Positions 45,877-55,079 of a stretch of 64,000 bases of DNA are shown here, in pieces. Origin of the DNA: Allosalinactinospora lopnorensis (lineage in GTDB: Bacteria; Actinomycetota; Actinomycetes; Streptosporangiales; Streptosporangiaceae); the NCBI RefSeq assembly GCF_000981225.1, contig NZ_LAJC01000020.1, forward strand, positions 18,188 through 82,187, written 5' to 3'. The position numbers and the translations under genes are program-made. The notes beneath the pieces were generated by a model. That model ran no database searches and was not told where the DNA came from. It was given only the letters and a program-made list of their open reading frames with translations. Within the stretch, counting starts at the first letter, position 1. Every line of letters begins with the position of its first letter.

Positions 45877-46305
45877 GTGGGTCTTGCCGTGTTCGCACTG
45901 ATCGTCACGGCAGTTGTTGCTCTGAGTGTGCGGGTCCGTCTCCGGAATCAACGCCAGCGGGATCTCGTGCTGTTCCGACACTGGGAGCAGGTGCAAGAGT
46001 GGCGTGGGGCGACGTCGGGTGCCGAACTCATCCAGGTTTACCGCGTCTATCAAGAGGCCCGAAGCGGAACAAAAGCCATCATCCTGTGGCTGGAGACAGG
46101 GCATCAGCAGGACGCGTGGTTCCGAGGTAATTGGCCAGAGCCAGGAAGTGTTGCGTTGGTGCACGGCTCGACCGGATGGGGGCCGCACAATCGCAACCCG
46201 GATGTGTTCTACATAGAGCCGCACCAGATCGTTGCCATGCTGTCTCCCGATGCATTGGCCGCCGTTGAACGTCACCAGCGCCGGCAACTCAAGCGCGCCG
46301 GTTAG
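45877..46305 (+). CDS. Hypothetical membrane-anchored protein
   Basis: 142 aa. One N-terminal helix (MGLAVFALIVTAVVALSV) then a cytoplasmic or external domain with RHWEQVQEWRGATSGAELIQ and FYIEPHQIVAMLSPDALAAV. AAGGAGG lies eight bases before the GTG 45877, which decides the start. First gene to the right of the tRNA scar. No recognised family. Confidence 0.65.
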   Translation: MGLAVFALIVTAVVALSVRVRLRNQRQRDLVLFRHWEQVQEWRGATSGAELIQVYRVYQEARSGTKAIILWLETGHQQDAWFRGNWPEPGSVALVHGSTGWGPHNRNPDVFYIEPHQIVAMLSPDALAAVERHQRRQLKRAG

Positions 46306-46337
46306 TAAACAAACACCTGTGTACTGGTAGACCCGGC

Positions 46338-46414
46338 TTCCCAAAATACGGACCCCCAACCGCTGATCGAGGGGCCAGTCATCGACCTGCCATCCGCTCG
46401 CACTCGAGGTAAAC
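46338..46414 (+). repeat. Coding-like dispersed fragment, copy B
   Basis: Ungapped match to 43796-43872. The peptide pattern xIEGPxIDLxSxxxxGK is shared. The frame continues rightward without a start or clear domain. The two copies lie on opposite sides of the tRNA-Lys scar. Confidence 0.45.
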
Positions 46415-46639
46415 GGGCTAGCGAACTCAAGAGCGGTGGTGAGGGGCCAGCCGGTGGGGTAGTCGGTGATGGTCGCCTCTGGCTAGACCCGCTGAATCAC
46501 CACCGCCGCGGTGCTACTGATGGCACTGATCGCCGCCGTGGTCAGTTATAGCCATCCCCCTATTCTCACCTGGTGTGTCGGAGGGACATCATAGGATTGA
46601 AGGTCCCACATTCCCTGTCACATCAGAAGAGAGTTCCGC

Positions 46640-47374
46640 GTGGCAACGACCACGAACGCAGTGAACGCCCTCAACACGGAGACAGCACAGGGCCACGCAC
46701 ACCGAAGTCTGCTCGACGACGCCGTTCCCGACGTGAGCAACCTGATCGAATTCCACGCCAAGGAAACCGGCAGTGCCCGCGGGCGCAGACGTCCGGACAT
46801 CCAGATCGTGAGCCGCTCCGCCGTGGTCATGACGTGTGCCTACTGGGAAGCCTTCTGCGAGGACCTGGCTGCCGAAGCACTGCAACATCTGGCTGAGCAC
46901 ACTCTTCAAGGAACCGCTCTCCCCAAGGAACTGAAGAAGAGCCTCAAGAGAAGCCTGCTGGGCGAACAGGACGAGTTGGCGATCTGGTCACTGGCCGACG
47001 ACGGATGGCGGACTGTGCTTCGCAGCCGGGCCCAGTTGCTCGTCAGTGACGACGACACCTCTCTGAACACTCCGAAGTCCAGGCAGGTCAAAGAGTTCTT
47101 CCAGAGAAACGTGGGAATGTCCGATATCACTAAACACTGGTGCTGGCACAAGAACCCTCAGAGCAGAACCACCAAACGTCTTGACGAATTTGTCACCCTG
47201 CGCGGCTCCATCGCGCATCGCGGCTCGCCGCAGGAGGGCGTACACAAGAGACACGCAACAGACGGCCTCGACCTCATTCAACGTTTGGCCGCGAAAAGCG
47301 CGACCGCTGTCAATGAGTTCCTCGTAGACCACACTGGCAGCGGTCTACCGAAGCTGGAACCGGTGCAGCTATGA
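46640..47374 (+). CDS. HEPN-domain protein (RiboL-PSP/MAE-type), likely RNase
   Basis: 244 aa, all-helical. The HEPN active motif Rx4-6H is present as R188-GSIA-H193 (TLRGSIAHRG). The N-terminal helices include VVMTCAYWEAFCEDLAAEAL, typical of RiboL-PSP/MAE_28990-type HEPN proteins. HEPN proteins act as RNases in toxin-antitoxin, abortive-infection and restriction-linked systems. It is next to two restriction-modification systems. No MNT-type antitoxin is adjacent. The start is GTG at 46640. Confidence 0.78.
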   Translation: MATTTNAVNALNTETAQGHAHRSLLDDAVPDVSNLIEFHAKETGSARGRRRPDIQIVSRSAVVMTCAYWEAFCEDLAAEALQHLAEHTLQGTALPKELKKSLKRSLLGEQDELAIWSLADDGWRTVLRSRAQLLVSDDDTSLNTPKSRQVKEFFQRNVGMSDITKHWCWHKNPQSRTTKRLDEFVTLRGSIAHRGSPQEGVHKRHATDGLDLIQRLAAKSATAVNEFLVDHTGSGLPKLEPVQL

Positions 47375-47525
47375 CTGTCTCCCATCGTCGCAGGACCGAC
47401 CTTGGACTAAGCGACCAAGGCGTTCCTGGTCCGCCGGAACTTGAACGCCAACACGCTGCGCTCCTGCGCCTAAACCAACCATGAACCCTTCCGGGGCCGG
47501 TGGAGTCGGGTTGCTGGGTTTCAGG

Positions 47526-47720
47526 CTACGTGGGTTGCTCGTAGTTCGTATTCGGTTGAGTGAGCATGCCGAGCGCGGAGTGACGGCGCTGGCGGCTGTG
47601 GAAGGTCTCCAGGACCTTGTTGTCCTCACCATGAGCGAACTGCTCGACGGCTCGCAGCTGCAGCCGCTCGCGAAATTCCCGTCGCTCAGCGGTCGACCCA
47701 CCGCCTTGCGGATACTTCAT
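47526..47720 (-). mobile_element. Chimera of two insertion-sequence remnants (IS630-like head, IS3-like tail)
   Basis: 47720 down to ~47613 encodes MKYPQGGGSTAERREFRERL and then QLRAVEQFAHGEDNKV, the N-terminal HTH start of IS630-type transposases. From ~47612 to 47526 it switches to FHSRQRRHSALGMLTQ, the end of an IS3-type orfB (compare YNxxRRHSALGYLTP). Both are fragments. Confidence 0.6.
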
Positions 47721-47890
47721 GCCTACGGTCTACCGCAAAGCTCTTGAGCTGTCAGCCCTCGCGACATCACGCATTTAAGATCAGTAGCAGAGTTCACAGT
47801 TTTATCTTCATCAACGTGGGGCGCGTTCAAAGAGGTGTTTCTAACTGGTTCGACCGTTGACGTGCGGTGCTCATCGATTTCTCCTTGAAG

Positions 47891-47906
47891 TGTATGTCTG
47901 CATACA
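47891..47906. promoter_or_regulatory. Inverted repeat TGTATG-N4-CATACA before the restriction-modification gene
   Basis: Perfect 6-bp arms (47891-47896, 47901-47906), AT-rich, ending 18 bp before the start codon and just upstream of GGGGAG. Likely an operator or part of the promoter; its binding protein is not identified in the window. Confidence 0.5.
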
Positions 47907-47924
47907 TTTTGGGGAGTCGGTGCT

Positions 47925-50900
47925 GTGGTTGCTTTCTCGGCCTCGGAAGATCCTCTCGGCCTTCCTCGCAAGTCTCGGCGTGGAACTCCTGATTCTGTAG
48001 CGACGGTTGTTGAACGGTTCGGGCGAGAGGTTTCTGCGAAGCTGGGGCCGGATGGTCAGGATGAGGACCAGCTGCGGACCCCCTTCGAGAAATTACTCGA
48101 AGCGATGGCCGAACGGGTTGGCCTGAGTATTACCTGCCATGGTGAGGTGCGGCTGAAAGGGCTGCGGGCGCGGCCCGACTACGGGATCGACGTAGGCCGG
48201 ACCCTGCAGGGCGAAGGGGCCAGGGTGGGCTACGTGGAGCTGAAAGCGCCATCGAAGCCGATCCCACCCAGCCCGTTCCTCGCCGAGCATGACAAGGAAC
48301 AGTGGCAGAAGTTCCAGCAGCTGCCCAATGTGCTGTACTGCAACGGCCTGCAGTGGGCACTGTTCCACTTTGGGAAACAGGCCGGGGAAACGGTCGAATT
48401 CAGCGGGGGATTCGGCAGGCGCCAGCGCCTGCGCACGACCGGCGACGCCTTTGAGCGGTTGATCACCGAGTTTCTGCTCTGGGAGCCCGACCCCTCCTAC
48501 ACCCTGGACCAACTCATCGGCGTTCTGGCCGGCCTGTGCCGCTCGTTGCGCGCAGAAGTCGCCGAGATCATCGAAATGGAGCCACAACTCGATCCCTCCC
48601 GCCCGTTCACCCGGCTCGCCGAGGACTGGCGCGAGCTGCTTTTCCCCACCCTGGATCCCGGCCCCAGGTTCGCCGATGCCTATGCCCAAACGGTCACTTT
48701 CGCGCTGCTTTTGGCCCGCGAAGCGGGTGTGGAGTTCAGCGGGCGCACCCCGCGCCAGATCGCAGAACTGCTCAGCAAGCACCACCCGCTGCTCGGCCAG
48801 GCCCTCGACGCGCTGACCCACCCGGGCACCATCAAGAACCTGACCGTCCTGCCGACCATCATCCAGGTGCTCACCCCCATCGACTGGCAGCACTTGATGG
48901 CCGGCCACCGCCACGCCCACATCGACCTCTACGAGACGTTCCTGGAGCGCTACGACCCGGAGCTGAGAAAGCAGAGCGGTGCCTACTACACCCCCGAACC
49001 CGCCGCGCGCTTCATCACCGAGTTCGTCGACGAGGTGCTGAAGACCCGCATGAACAAGAGAACCGGCCTTGCGGATGACTCCGTAACCACGCTGGATCCC
49101 GCGATGGGCACCGGAACCTTCCTGGCCTCGGTGATGCGAACGGCAGCACAGACCCTCACACACGAGCACGGCGAGGTGCACGCCCTCACCCACCTCAAAG
49201 AGCTGTACCGGCAGCGGCTGGTCGGGTTCGAACGCAGCGCCGCCCCCTTCGCCGTCGCCGAACTGCGCCTGCACCAGCAGCTCAAGGAAACCTACGGGGC
49301 CGAAGTCCCCGAAGAACACCGGCGGTTTTTGATCAACACCCTGGACGACCCCTACTACCAGCACGCCCGCCTGGGCGCCGCCTACTCCGAGATCGCCGAA
49401 TCGCGCAACCACGCCAACGCGGTGAAAAGCAGCGAACCGGTGATGGTGGTCCTGGGCAACCCGCCCTACATCGACCGCGCCAAGCAGCGCGACGCCGCCC
49501 CCTGGATCGAAAAGCGCCGCAGCACCGCAGAGGCCGACCCGTTACACCTGCGGCCCTCGATGGATGAGTTCCGCGAGGCCGGGCAAGGGCGGCTCGACTA
49601 CAAACTGGCCGGGGTCAGCACTTACTTCTGGCGCTGGGCCACCTGGAAAGTGTTCGATGCCCACCCGCAGCAGCCGGTCGGCATCGTCGCGTTCGTCAGC
49701 ACCTCCGCCTACCTGACCCAGGCCGCGTTCGCCGGGATGCGCCGCTACCTGCGCGTGACCGCCGATGAAGGGTGGATCATCGACCTCACCCCCGAGGGCC
49801 ACCAGCCGGGCGTAGCCACGCGGCTGTTTCCCGGGGTGCAGCAACCGATCTGCATCGGGATCTTCGCCCGCTACGGTTTCCCGAACCCCGACACCCCCGC
49901 GCGCATCCACCATGCCCAGCTCACCGGAAGCCGCGCCGCGAAGCTCGCCGCCCTCACCACCGATCCCGGGCTCCGGTTGTCCGGTGAGCGGTGGCGCGCA
50001 TGCGCCACCGGATGGACCAGCCCTTTTAGGCCGCAAGAAACCAACTGGTTGGCGCACCCACTCCTGGGGGATCTGCTGCCCTGGCGGCAATCCGGAGTCA
50101 AACCCAACCGGACATGGGTGTATGCGCCCACACACGAGACGTTGATGGCCCGCTGGAACCGGCTCTCCAGCGCTGATCCTGCCTCCAAAGACCACCTGTT
50201 CAAAGCCACCAGGGACCGGGATGTCTCAACACAGCTCCCCGGCCGTGCGCCGATTCGCCGCGAAAAGCGCGCTCCCGCCAGCGCGCCCGTCTTGTTCCGC
50301 AGTTTCGACAGACAGCAGCTCATAGACGACCCGCGCTTCGTGGATTTCCCACGCCCGGCCCTTTGGGACGTGCGGGGAGAGCGCCAGGTCTTCGTCGTAG
50401 AGCCGCATGCCAACGTGATCTCCTCAGGCCCGGGCCTGCACTTCAGCGCCCTCGTCCCGGACATGCACTGCTTCCAGGGACACCACGGTGGCCGCACCCT
50501 CCCGCTCTATCGGGATCCAGTCGGGCTGGCCCCGAACCTCGCCCCTGGACTGCTCGCCACGTTGTATGACCGGCTAGGCATGCCGGTGACCGCCGACGAT
50601 CTGCTCGCCTACATCGCAGCCGTGGTCGCCCACCCCGGCTACACGCAGACGTTCAGCGAACAGCTCCGGGTCCCCGGAGTCCGGGTCCCGCTCACCAGCG
50701 ACGCCGACCTGTGGCGCCCGGCGGTGGAACTCGGCACCGAGATCGTCTGGCTGCACACCTTCGGCGAGCGCTTCAGCGACCCGGCCGCAGGGCGCCCACC
50801 AGGCCCGCCTCGGCTGCCCCCCTCCCGCAGACCCGAGGTCCACGTCGAAATCCCCGATTCCCCCACCCGGCTGCCAGACCACATCACCCACGACATCGAC

Positions 50901-51296
50901 CACGGCAACGCCGGCCAGCGCCTCTACGTCGGCGACGGAATCATAGCCCCGGTTTCCCCCGAGGTGTGGGCCTACGACATCGGCGGCATGCGGGTGATCC
51001 GCAAATGGTTTGACTCGCGCCAGGCCACCCCACGACACAAACGCCGCAGCTCCCCACTAGACGACATCCGACATGACCGCTGGAGACCCCGGTTCACCGA
51101 CGAACTGATCGAGCTGCTCAGTGTGCTCACCCGGCTGATCGACCACGAGCCAAGCCAGGCCCGACTACTCCAGGACGTATGCGCAGGACCGCAGATCACC
51201 GTAGCTGAACTGGAAGAACACGGCGTCCTCCCCCCAAACCCGGGCTGTCGAAAACCTCCCCGCGGCTCAGGACAAGGCGAACTCCCCCTGCAATAG
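47925..51296 (+). CDS. Single-chain restriction-modification enzyme (type IIG / Eco57I-like N6-adenine methyltransferase-nuclease)
   Basis: 1123 aa. A PD-(D/E)XK-like nuclease site lies at the N-terminus: RPD85YGIDV ... VE105LK107AP. An N6-methyltransferase core follows with SAM motif LDPAMGTGTFLASV (~389) and catalytic NPPY (~510). The C-terminal ~450 aa should contain target recognition. No helicase motifs are seen between nuclease and methylase, so this is not a full type ISP (LlaGI-like) enzyme, although the methylase resembles that group. Cleavage and methylation by one polypeptide would protect the island host from foreign DNA. GTG start with GGGGAG upstream. Confidence 0.85.
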   Translation: MVAFSASEDPLGLPRKSRRGTPDSVATVVERFGREVSAKLGPDGQDEDQLRTPFEKLLEAMAERVGLSITCHGEVRLKGLRARPDYGIDVGRTLQGEGARVGYVELKAPSKPIPPSPFLAEHDKEQWQKFQQLPNVLYCNGLQWALFHFGKQAGETVEFSGGFGRRQRLRTTGDAFERLITEFLLWEPDPSYTLDQLIGVLAGLCRSLRAEVAEIIEMEPQLDPSRPFTRLAEDWRELLFPTLDPGPRFADAYAQTVTFALLLAREAGVEFSGRTPRQIAELLSKHHPLLGQALDALTHPGTIKNLTVLPTIIQVLTPIDWQHLMAGHRHAHIDLYETFLERYDPELRKQSGAYYTPEPAARFITEFVDEVLKTRMNKRTGLADDSVTTLDPAMGTGTFLASVMRTAAQTLTHEHGEVHALTHLKELYRQRLVGFERSAAPFAVAELRLHQQLKETYGAEVPEEHRRFLINTLDDPYYQHARLGAAYSEIAESRNHANAVKSSEPVMVVLGNPPYIDRAKQRDAAPWIEKRRSTAEADPLHLRPSMDEFREAGQGRLDYKLAGVSTYFWRWATWKVFDAHPQQPVGIVAFVSTSAYLTQAAFAGMRRYLRVTADEGWIIDLTPEGHQPGVATRLFPGVQQPICIGIFARYGFPNPDTPARIHHAQLTGSRAAKLAALTTDPGLRLSGERWRACATGWTSPFRPQETNWLAHPLLGDLLPWRQSGVKPNRTWVYAPTHETLMARWNRLSSADPASKDHLFKATRDRDVSTQLPGRAPIRREKRAPASAPVLFRSFDRQQLIDDPRFVDFPRPALWDVRGERQVFVVEPHANVISSGPGLHFSALVPDMHCFQGHHGGRTLPLYRDPVGLAPNLAPGLLATLYDRLGMPVTADDLLAYIAAVVAHPGYTQTFSEQLRVPGVRVPLTSDADLWRPAVELGTEIVWLHTFGERFSDPAAGRPPGPPRLPPSRRPEVHVEIPDSPTRLPDHITHDIDHGNAGQRLYVGDGIIAPVSPEVWAYDIGGMRVIRKWFDSRQATPRHKRRSSPLDDIRHDRWRPRFTDELIELLSVLTRLIDHEPSQARLLQDVCAGPQITVAELEEHGVLPPNPGCRKPPRGSGQGELPLQ

Positions 51297-51403
51297 CAGC
51301 ACACTGCCTCAGAGATAGGCTCAAGCCCTTTTGGTCCCTGGCACAGCGACGACCAGCCTCCGGAGTGGTCTTGTCTTGATTCGTTTCCACGGACAGGGTG
51401 TGT

Positions 51404-51640
51404 TTAGTGTGGCGTTGCGCTGACCGTTGAGTCCACCCTCGCCGCCTTGAGGATGTCGTTGGCTCGCTTGAGTTCGGCGTTCTCCTCGCGCAACCGGCGC
51501 AGTTTCTCGGGCTCGGTGGTGTTCAACCGGTCGTCGCACTCACCGGCCTCGGCCTCAACTTGGCGGGCCCAGTTGCGCAGGGCCTCGCGATGGATCCCCA
51601 GCCCCTGGGTCGCCCCGGCAAGCTCCCGAATCGACACGAA
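51404..51640 (-). mobile_element. IS3-family orfA remnant
   Basis: Encodes IRELAGATQGLGIHREALRN, WARQVEAEAGECDD and LRRLREENAELKRANDILKA, the HTH plus leucine-zipper half of IS3-family OrfA. The first ~30 residues and all of orfB are missing. Its orientation (minus) and position, with an orfB tail at 47526-47612, fit one IS3 element split around the restriction-modification gene. Confidence 0.7.
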
Positions 51641-51858
51641 CATCCAGAAGTATGCTGTCCTCCTCCCAGCGGACGACCTTAGAAGGCTCAGATTGTCGGT
51701 CGGCGCGGGCAGACTACGCCGCACAGCCTCATCATGCAGCAGTGCTGGACGGTCTCACTCCGTTCAGGACCGTCGCGCCCTGAAAGGGTGGTAGATACCA
51801 AGAGAGGCCCCCAGCCAGCCCCCAACCCTGGCCGCGGCGATAGGAAGTGAGAGAGCGT

Positions 51859-53823
51859 GTGAGCAGTCTTGGCAACTTCGTGTGGTCGATCGCTGACCAG
51901 CTCCGTGGCGTGTACAAGCCGCACCAGTACGGCAGTGTCATCCTGCCGATGACGATCTTGCGGCGCTTGGACTGCATCCTTGAGCCGACCCGCGACCGGG
52001 TCCGCGAGTTGGCCGCGTCGACGCCCAACGACGAGCTACTGAAGGTCCGGGTGAAGAGGGAACTCGGGCTGAACTTCTACAACACCTCCCCGTGGTCGCT
52101 CGCCAAGCTCGTCGGCGACCCCGACGGACTGGCCACCAACCTGTCCGAGTACATCGCCAGCTTCTCCAGCAACGTCGACGTGTTCGAACGGTTCAAGTTC
52201 GACAACGAGATCGCGGCGATGGCGGAGAAGAACCGCCTGCTGCTCGTGGTGACGAAGTTCGCCGAGGTTGACCTGCACCCGGAGACGATCTCCAACGCTG
52301 AGATGGGTGATCTGTTCGAGGAGCTCATCCGCAAGTTCGCTGAAGCCTCCAACGAGACCGCTGGTGAGCACTTCACCCCACGGGATGCGATCCGGCTGAT
52401 GGTCGACCTGCTCTTCGCCGAGGATGGCGACGCACTCAGCGAGCGCGGCATCGTGCGCACCGTCTACGACCCCACCGCCGGCACCGGCGGCATGCTCTCG
52501 GTGGCCGAAGAACACCTGCTGTCCCGCAACCCCAACGCCCGGCTGCGGCTGTATGGGCAGGAGATCAACGACCAGTCGTATGCGATCTGCAAGTCCGACA
52601 TGATCGCCAAGGGCCAGGACTCAACCAACATTCGGCTCGGGGACACTCTGGCTGAGGACCTGTTCGCCAGCACACAGTTCGACTACTGCCTGTCCAACCC
52701 GCCCTACGGCGTGGATTGGCATTCCTCCGAAGAGGCGGTCAAGAACGAGCGGGCCACCCGTGGAACAGCGTCCCGATTCCCGGGCGGCCTCCCGTCGGTC
52801 GGTGACGGGCAGATGCTGTTCCTGCAGCACCTCGCCTCCAAGATGCGCCCGGTCCAGGACGGGGGCGGGCGCGCCGGCATCGTCCTCAACGGCTCCCCAT
52901 TGTTCAACGGAGGAGCGAAGTCCGGACCGTCGGAGATCCGACGCTGGCTGCTGGAGAACGACCTAGTCGACGCAATCGTCGCGCTGCCGACCAACATGTT
53001 CTACAACACCGACATCGCCACCTACGTCTGGATCCTCGACAACACCAAGCCGAGCGCACGGGTCGGCAAGATTCAGCTCATCGACGGATCCGGCTTCTTC
53101 ACCAAGATGCGCAAGAACCTCGGCGCCAAATCCCGCGAACTCTCTGTGGCAGACCGAGACAAGATCCTTGCCGAGTACGACGCCTTCACCGACAGCGACT
53201 ACTCGAAGATTTTCACCACCGACACATTCGGATACTGGACCATCACCGTCGAGCGACCGCTCCGACTGAACTTCGCGTGCACCCTGGAACGCATCGATCG
53301 GGCGTTGGTCGACAAGAAGCTCGCAAAGGCCGACCTCGACACCCTAAGGAAGGTCCTCACCGGGGTGGGGGGGCATCTGTACCAGAACCGAGACGAGTTC
53401 CTCGCTGTGCTGAAATCCGCACTGGTGGAAGAAGGGGTGAAGCTTTCGGCGCCACAGTTGAAGGCGCTGTGGACGGCGCTGTCGGAGCGGGACGAAACCG
53501 CGGACCCGTGCCTGGACCACAAGGGCAAGGCTGAGCCGGACTCGAGCCTGCGCGACACCGAGAATGTGCCCTTCACCTACGGGGGATCCACGGCTGGAGC
53601 GGACGGGCGCGACGAGGTGATCAAGAAGTACCTCAAAACGGAGGTACTGCCACACGTCCCTGATGCGTGGATGGATGAGTCGAAGACAAAGGTCGGTTAC
53701 GAGATCCCATTCACCCGCCACTTCTATAAGTATGTGCCACCCCGACCTCTCGAGGAAATCGACGCCGACCTAGAGAAGCAGGTCACGAAAATCCTCGATC
53801 TGCTGCGGGAGGTAGAAGAGTGA
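51859..53823 (+). CDS. hsdM: Type I restriction-modification methyltransferase subunit
   Basis: 654 aa. Starts MSSLGNFVWSIADQLRGVYK, typical of HsdM; the GTG 51859 is chosen over the GTG 51847 because the latter abuts its ribosome site. N-terminal HsdM_N helices, SAM motif DPTAGTGG (~204), catalytic NPPY (~280). Methylates adenine in host DNA as part of the M2S1 or R2M2S1 complex. The GTGA overlap with hsdS couples their translation. Confidence 0.95.
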   Translation: MSSLGNFVWSIADQLRGVYKPHQYGSVILPMTILRRLDCILEPTRDRVRELAASTPNDELLKVRVKRELGLNFYNTSPWSLAKLVGDPDGLATNLSEYIASFSSNVDVFERFKFDNEIAAMAEKNRLLLVVTKFAEVDLHPETISNAEMGDLFEELIRKFAEASNETAGEHFTPRDAIRLMVDLLFAEDGDALSERGIVRTVYDPTAGTGGMLSVAEEHLLSRNPNARLRLYGQEINDQSYAICKSDMIAKGQDSTNIRLGDTLAEDLFASTQFDYCLSNPPYGVDWHSSEEAVKNERATRGTASRFPGGLPSVGDGQMLFLQHLASKMRPVQDGGGRAGIVLNGSPLFNGGAKSGPSEIRRWLLENDLVDAIVALPTNMFYNTDIATYVWILDNTKPSARVGKIQLIDGSGFFTKMRKNLGAKSRELSVADRDKILAEYDAFTDSDYSKIFTTDTFGYWTITVERPLRLNFACTLERIDRALVDKKLAKADLDTLRKVLTGVGGHLYQNRDEFLAVLKSALVEEGVKLSAPQLKALWTALSERDETADPCLDHKGKAEPDSSLRDTENVPFTYGGSTAGADGRDEVIKKYLKTEVLPHVPDAWMDESKTKVGYEIPFTRHFYKYVPPRPLEEIDADLEKQVTKILDLLREVEE

Positions 53824-55079
53824 AACGCCGGTACGCAGCGTATGTGCACTCTGGGGCAGAGTGGCTCGGCCCTATCCCGGCAAGTTGGTCGACGAAGCCG
53901 CTTTGGTCGATGTTTCGCCGCGTCAAAGACACATGCCACCCTGAGGAACGGATGCTCTCCGTGTTCCGCGAGTACGGCGTGGTTGCCAAGGAGTCTCGGG
54001 AGAACATCAACCAAACTGCCGAGAACCGGAACATCTATCAACTCGTCCACCCTGGATGGCTCGTCACAAATCGTATGAAAGCTTGGCAGGGATCGGTGGG
54101 AATCTCGCCACTGAGAGGAATCGTCTCCGGCCACTATCTTTGCTTTGCGCCGAAGCACGACCAAGATCATCGATACCTGAACTGGCTCTTTCGTTCGTCG
54201 GTATACGCAAACGGCTATGCGCTCCTGTCTCGTGGCGTACGTGTCGGGCAAGCGGAGATCGATAACGATCTATATCGCGTTCTACCTGTGCTGTTGCCTT
54301 CGCTGGAAGAGCAGCACGCCATCGCCGACTACCTCGACCGCGAGACCGCCAAGATCGACACGCTTATCGAGGAGCAGGAACGGCTGATTGAGATACTGCA
54401 AGAGCGTCGCCAGGCGGTGATTGACCGCGCGTTCGAAAATGCGCCTTGGCCAACGATACAGCTGCGTAGGGAAATCGAGTTCCTAACCAGCGGATCACGT
54501 GGCTGGGGTGACTACTACTCGGACTACGGCGAGCGCTTTGTTCGTATCGGCAATCTGCCACGGACAACACTTCAGTTGCGGGGGGACGTCCAGCTCGTTG
54601 ACATCCCAGATCACGTGACTGAGGGTGCGCGGACCCGCGTACGGGAGCGGGACATGCTTTTCTCAATCACAGCGTACCTTGGCTCAGTTGCGGTCGTGGA
54701 AGGTGACTGGGTCGGCGCGTACGTGAGTCAGCACGTGGCGTTATGTCGCCTGAAGCAGTCACTTGTCGATGCGTATTTCATCGGCTACTCAATGCTGACA
54801 ACATCGGGACAGCATCAACTGAAGGAAGGCGCAGCCGGGGGCACGAAAGTCCAGTTGGCCCTCGATGATATTTGCGGCTTGACCGTGCCACTTGCTCCTC
54901 TTGACGAGCAACGCCGCATCGTGGACCACCTTGACGAAGAGACCACCAAGATCGACACCCTTATTGGGGAGACGGAACGGTTCATCGAGCTCTCGAAGGA
55001 ACGCCGTGCCACGCTGATCACGGCCGCGGTGACGGGGCAGATTGACGTACGAGACCAGGTCGACCAGGGAGCTGCTTAA
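53820..55079 (+). CDS. hsdS: Type I restriction-modification specificity subunit
   Basis: 419 aa with two target-recognition domains separated and followed by conserved coiled coils: first repeat LPSLEEQHAIADYLDRETAK with IDTLIEEQERLIEILQERRQ (~160-200), second repeat LAPLDEQRRIVDHLDEETTK with IDTLIGETERFIELSKERRA (~360-400). The TRDs define a bipartite site that cannot be read from sequence. Base composition is visibly less GC-rich than flanking genes, as usual for exchanged HsdS. Confidence 0.95.
   Translation: MKRRYAAYVHSGAEWLGPIPASWSTKPLWSMFRRVKDTCHPEERMLSVFREYGVVAKESRENINQTAENRNIYQLVHPGWLVTNRMKAWQGSVGISPLRGIVSGHYLCFAPKHDQDHRYLNWLFRSSVYANGYALLSRGVRVGQAEIDNDLYRVLPVLLPSLEEQHAIADYLDRETAKIDTLIEEQERLIEILQERRQAVIDRAFENAPWPTIQLRREIEFLTSGSRGWGDYYSDYGERFVRIGNLPRTTLQLRGDVQLVDIPDHVTEGARTRVRERDMLFSITAYLGSVAVVEGDWVGAYVSQHVALCRLKQSLVDAYFIGYSMLTTSGQHQLKEGAAGGTKVQLALDDICGLTVPLAPLDEQRRIVDHLDEETTKIDTLIGETERFIELSKERRATLITAAVTGQIDVRDQVDQGAA

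Noticed and set aside
47925..51296. Full type ISP (LlaGI-like) restriction enzyme or BREX PglX
   Set aside because: No helicase motifs occur between nuclease and methylase, the length is below type ISP, and no other BREX genes are nearby.
51847..51858. HsdM start at 51847
   Set aside because: The ribosome site would directly abut this GTG; the GTG at 51859 gives the family-typical MSSLGNFVWSIADQLRG opening.
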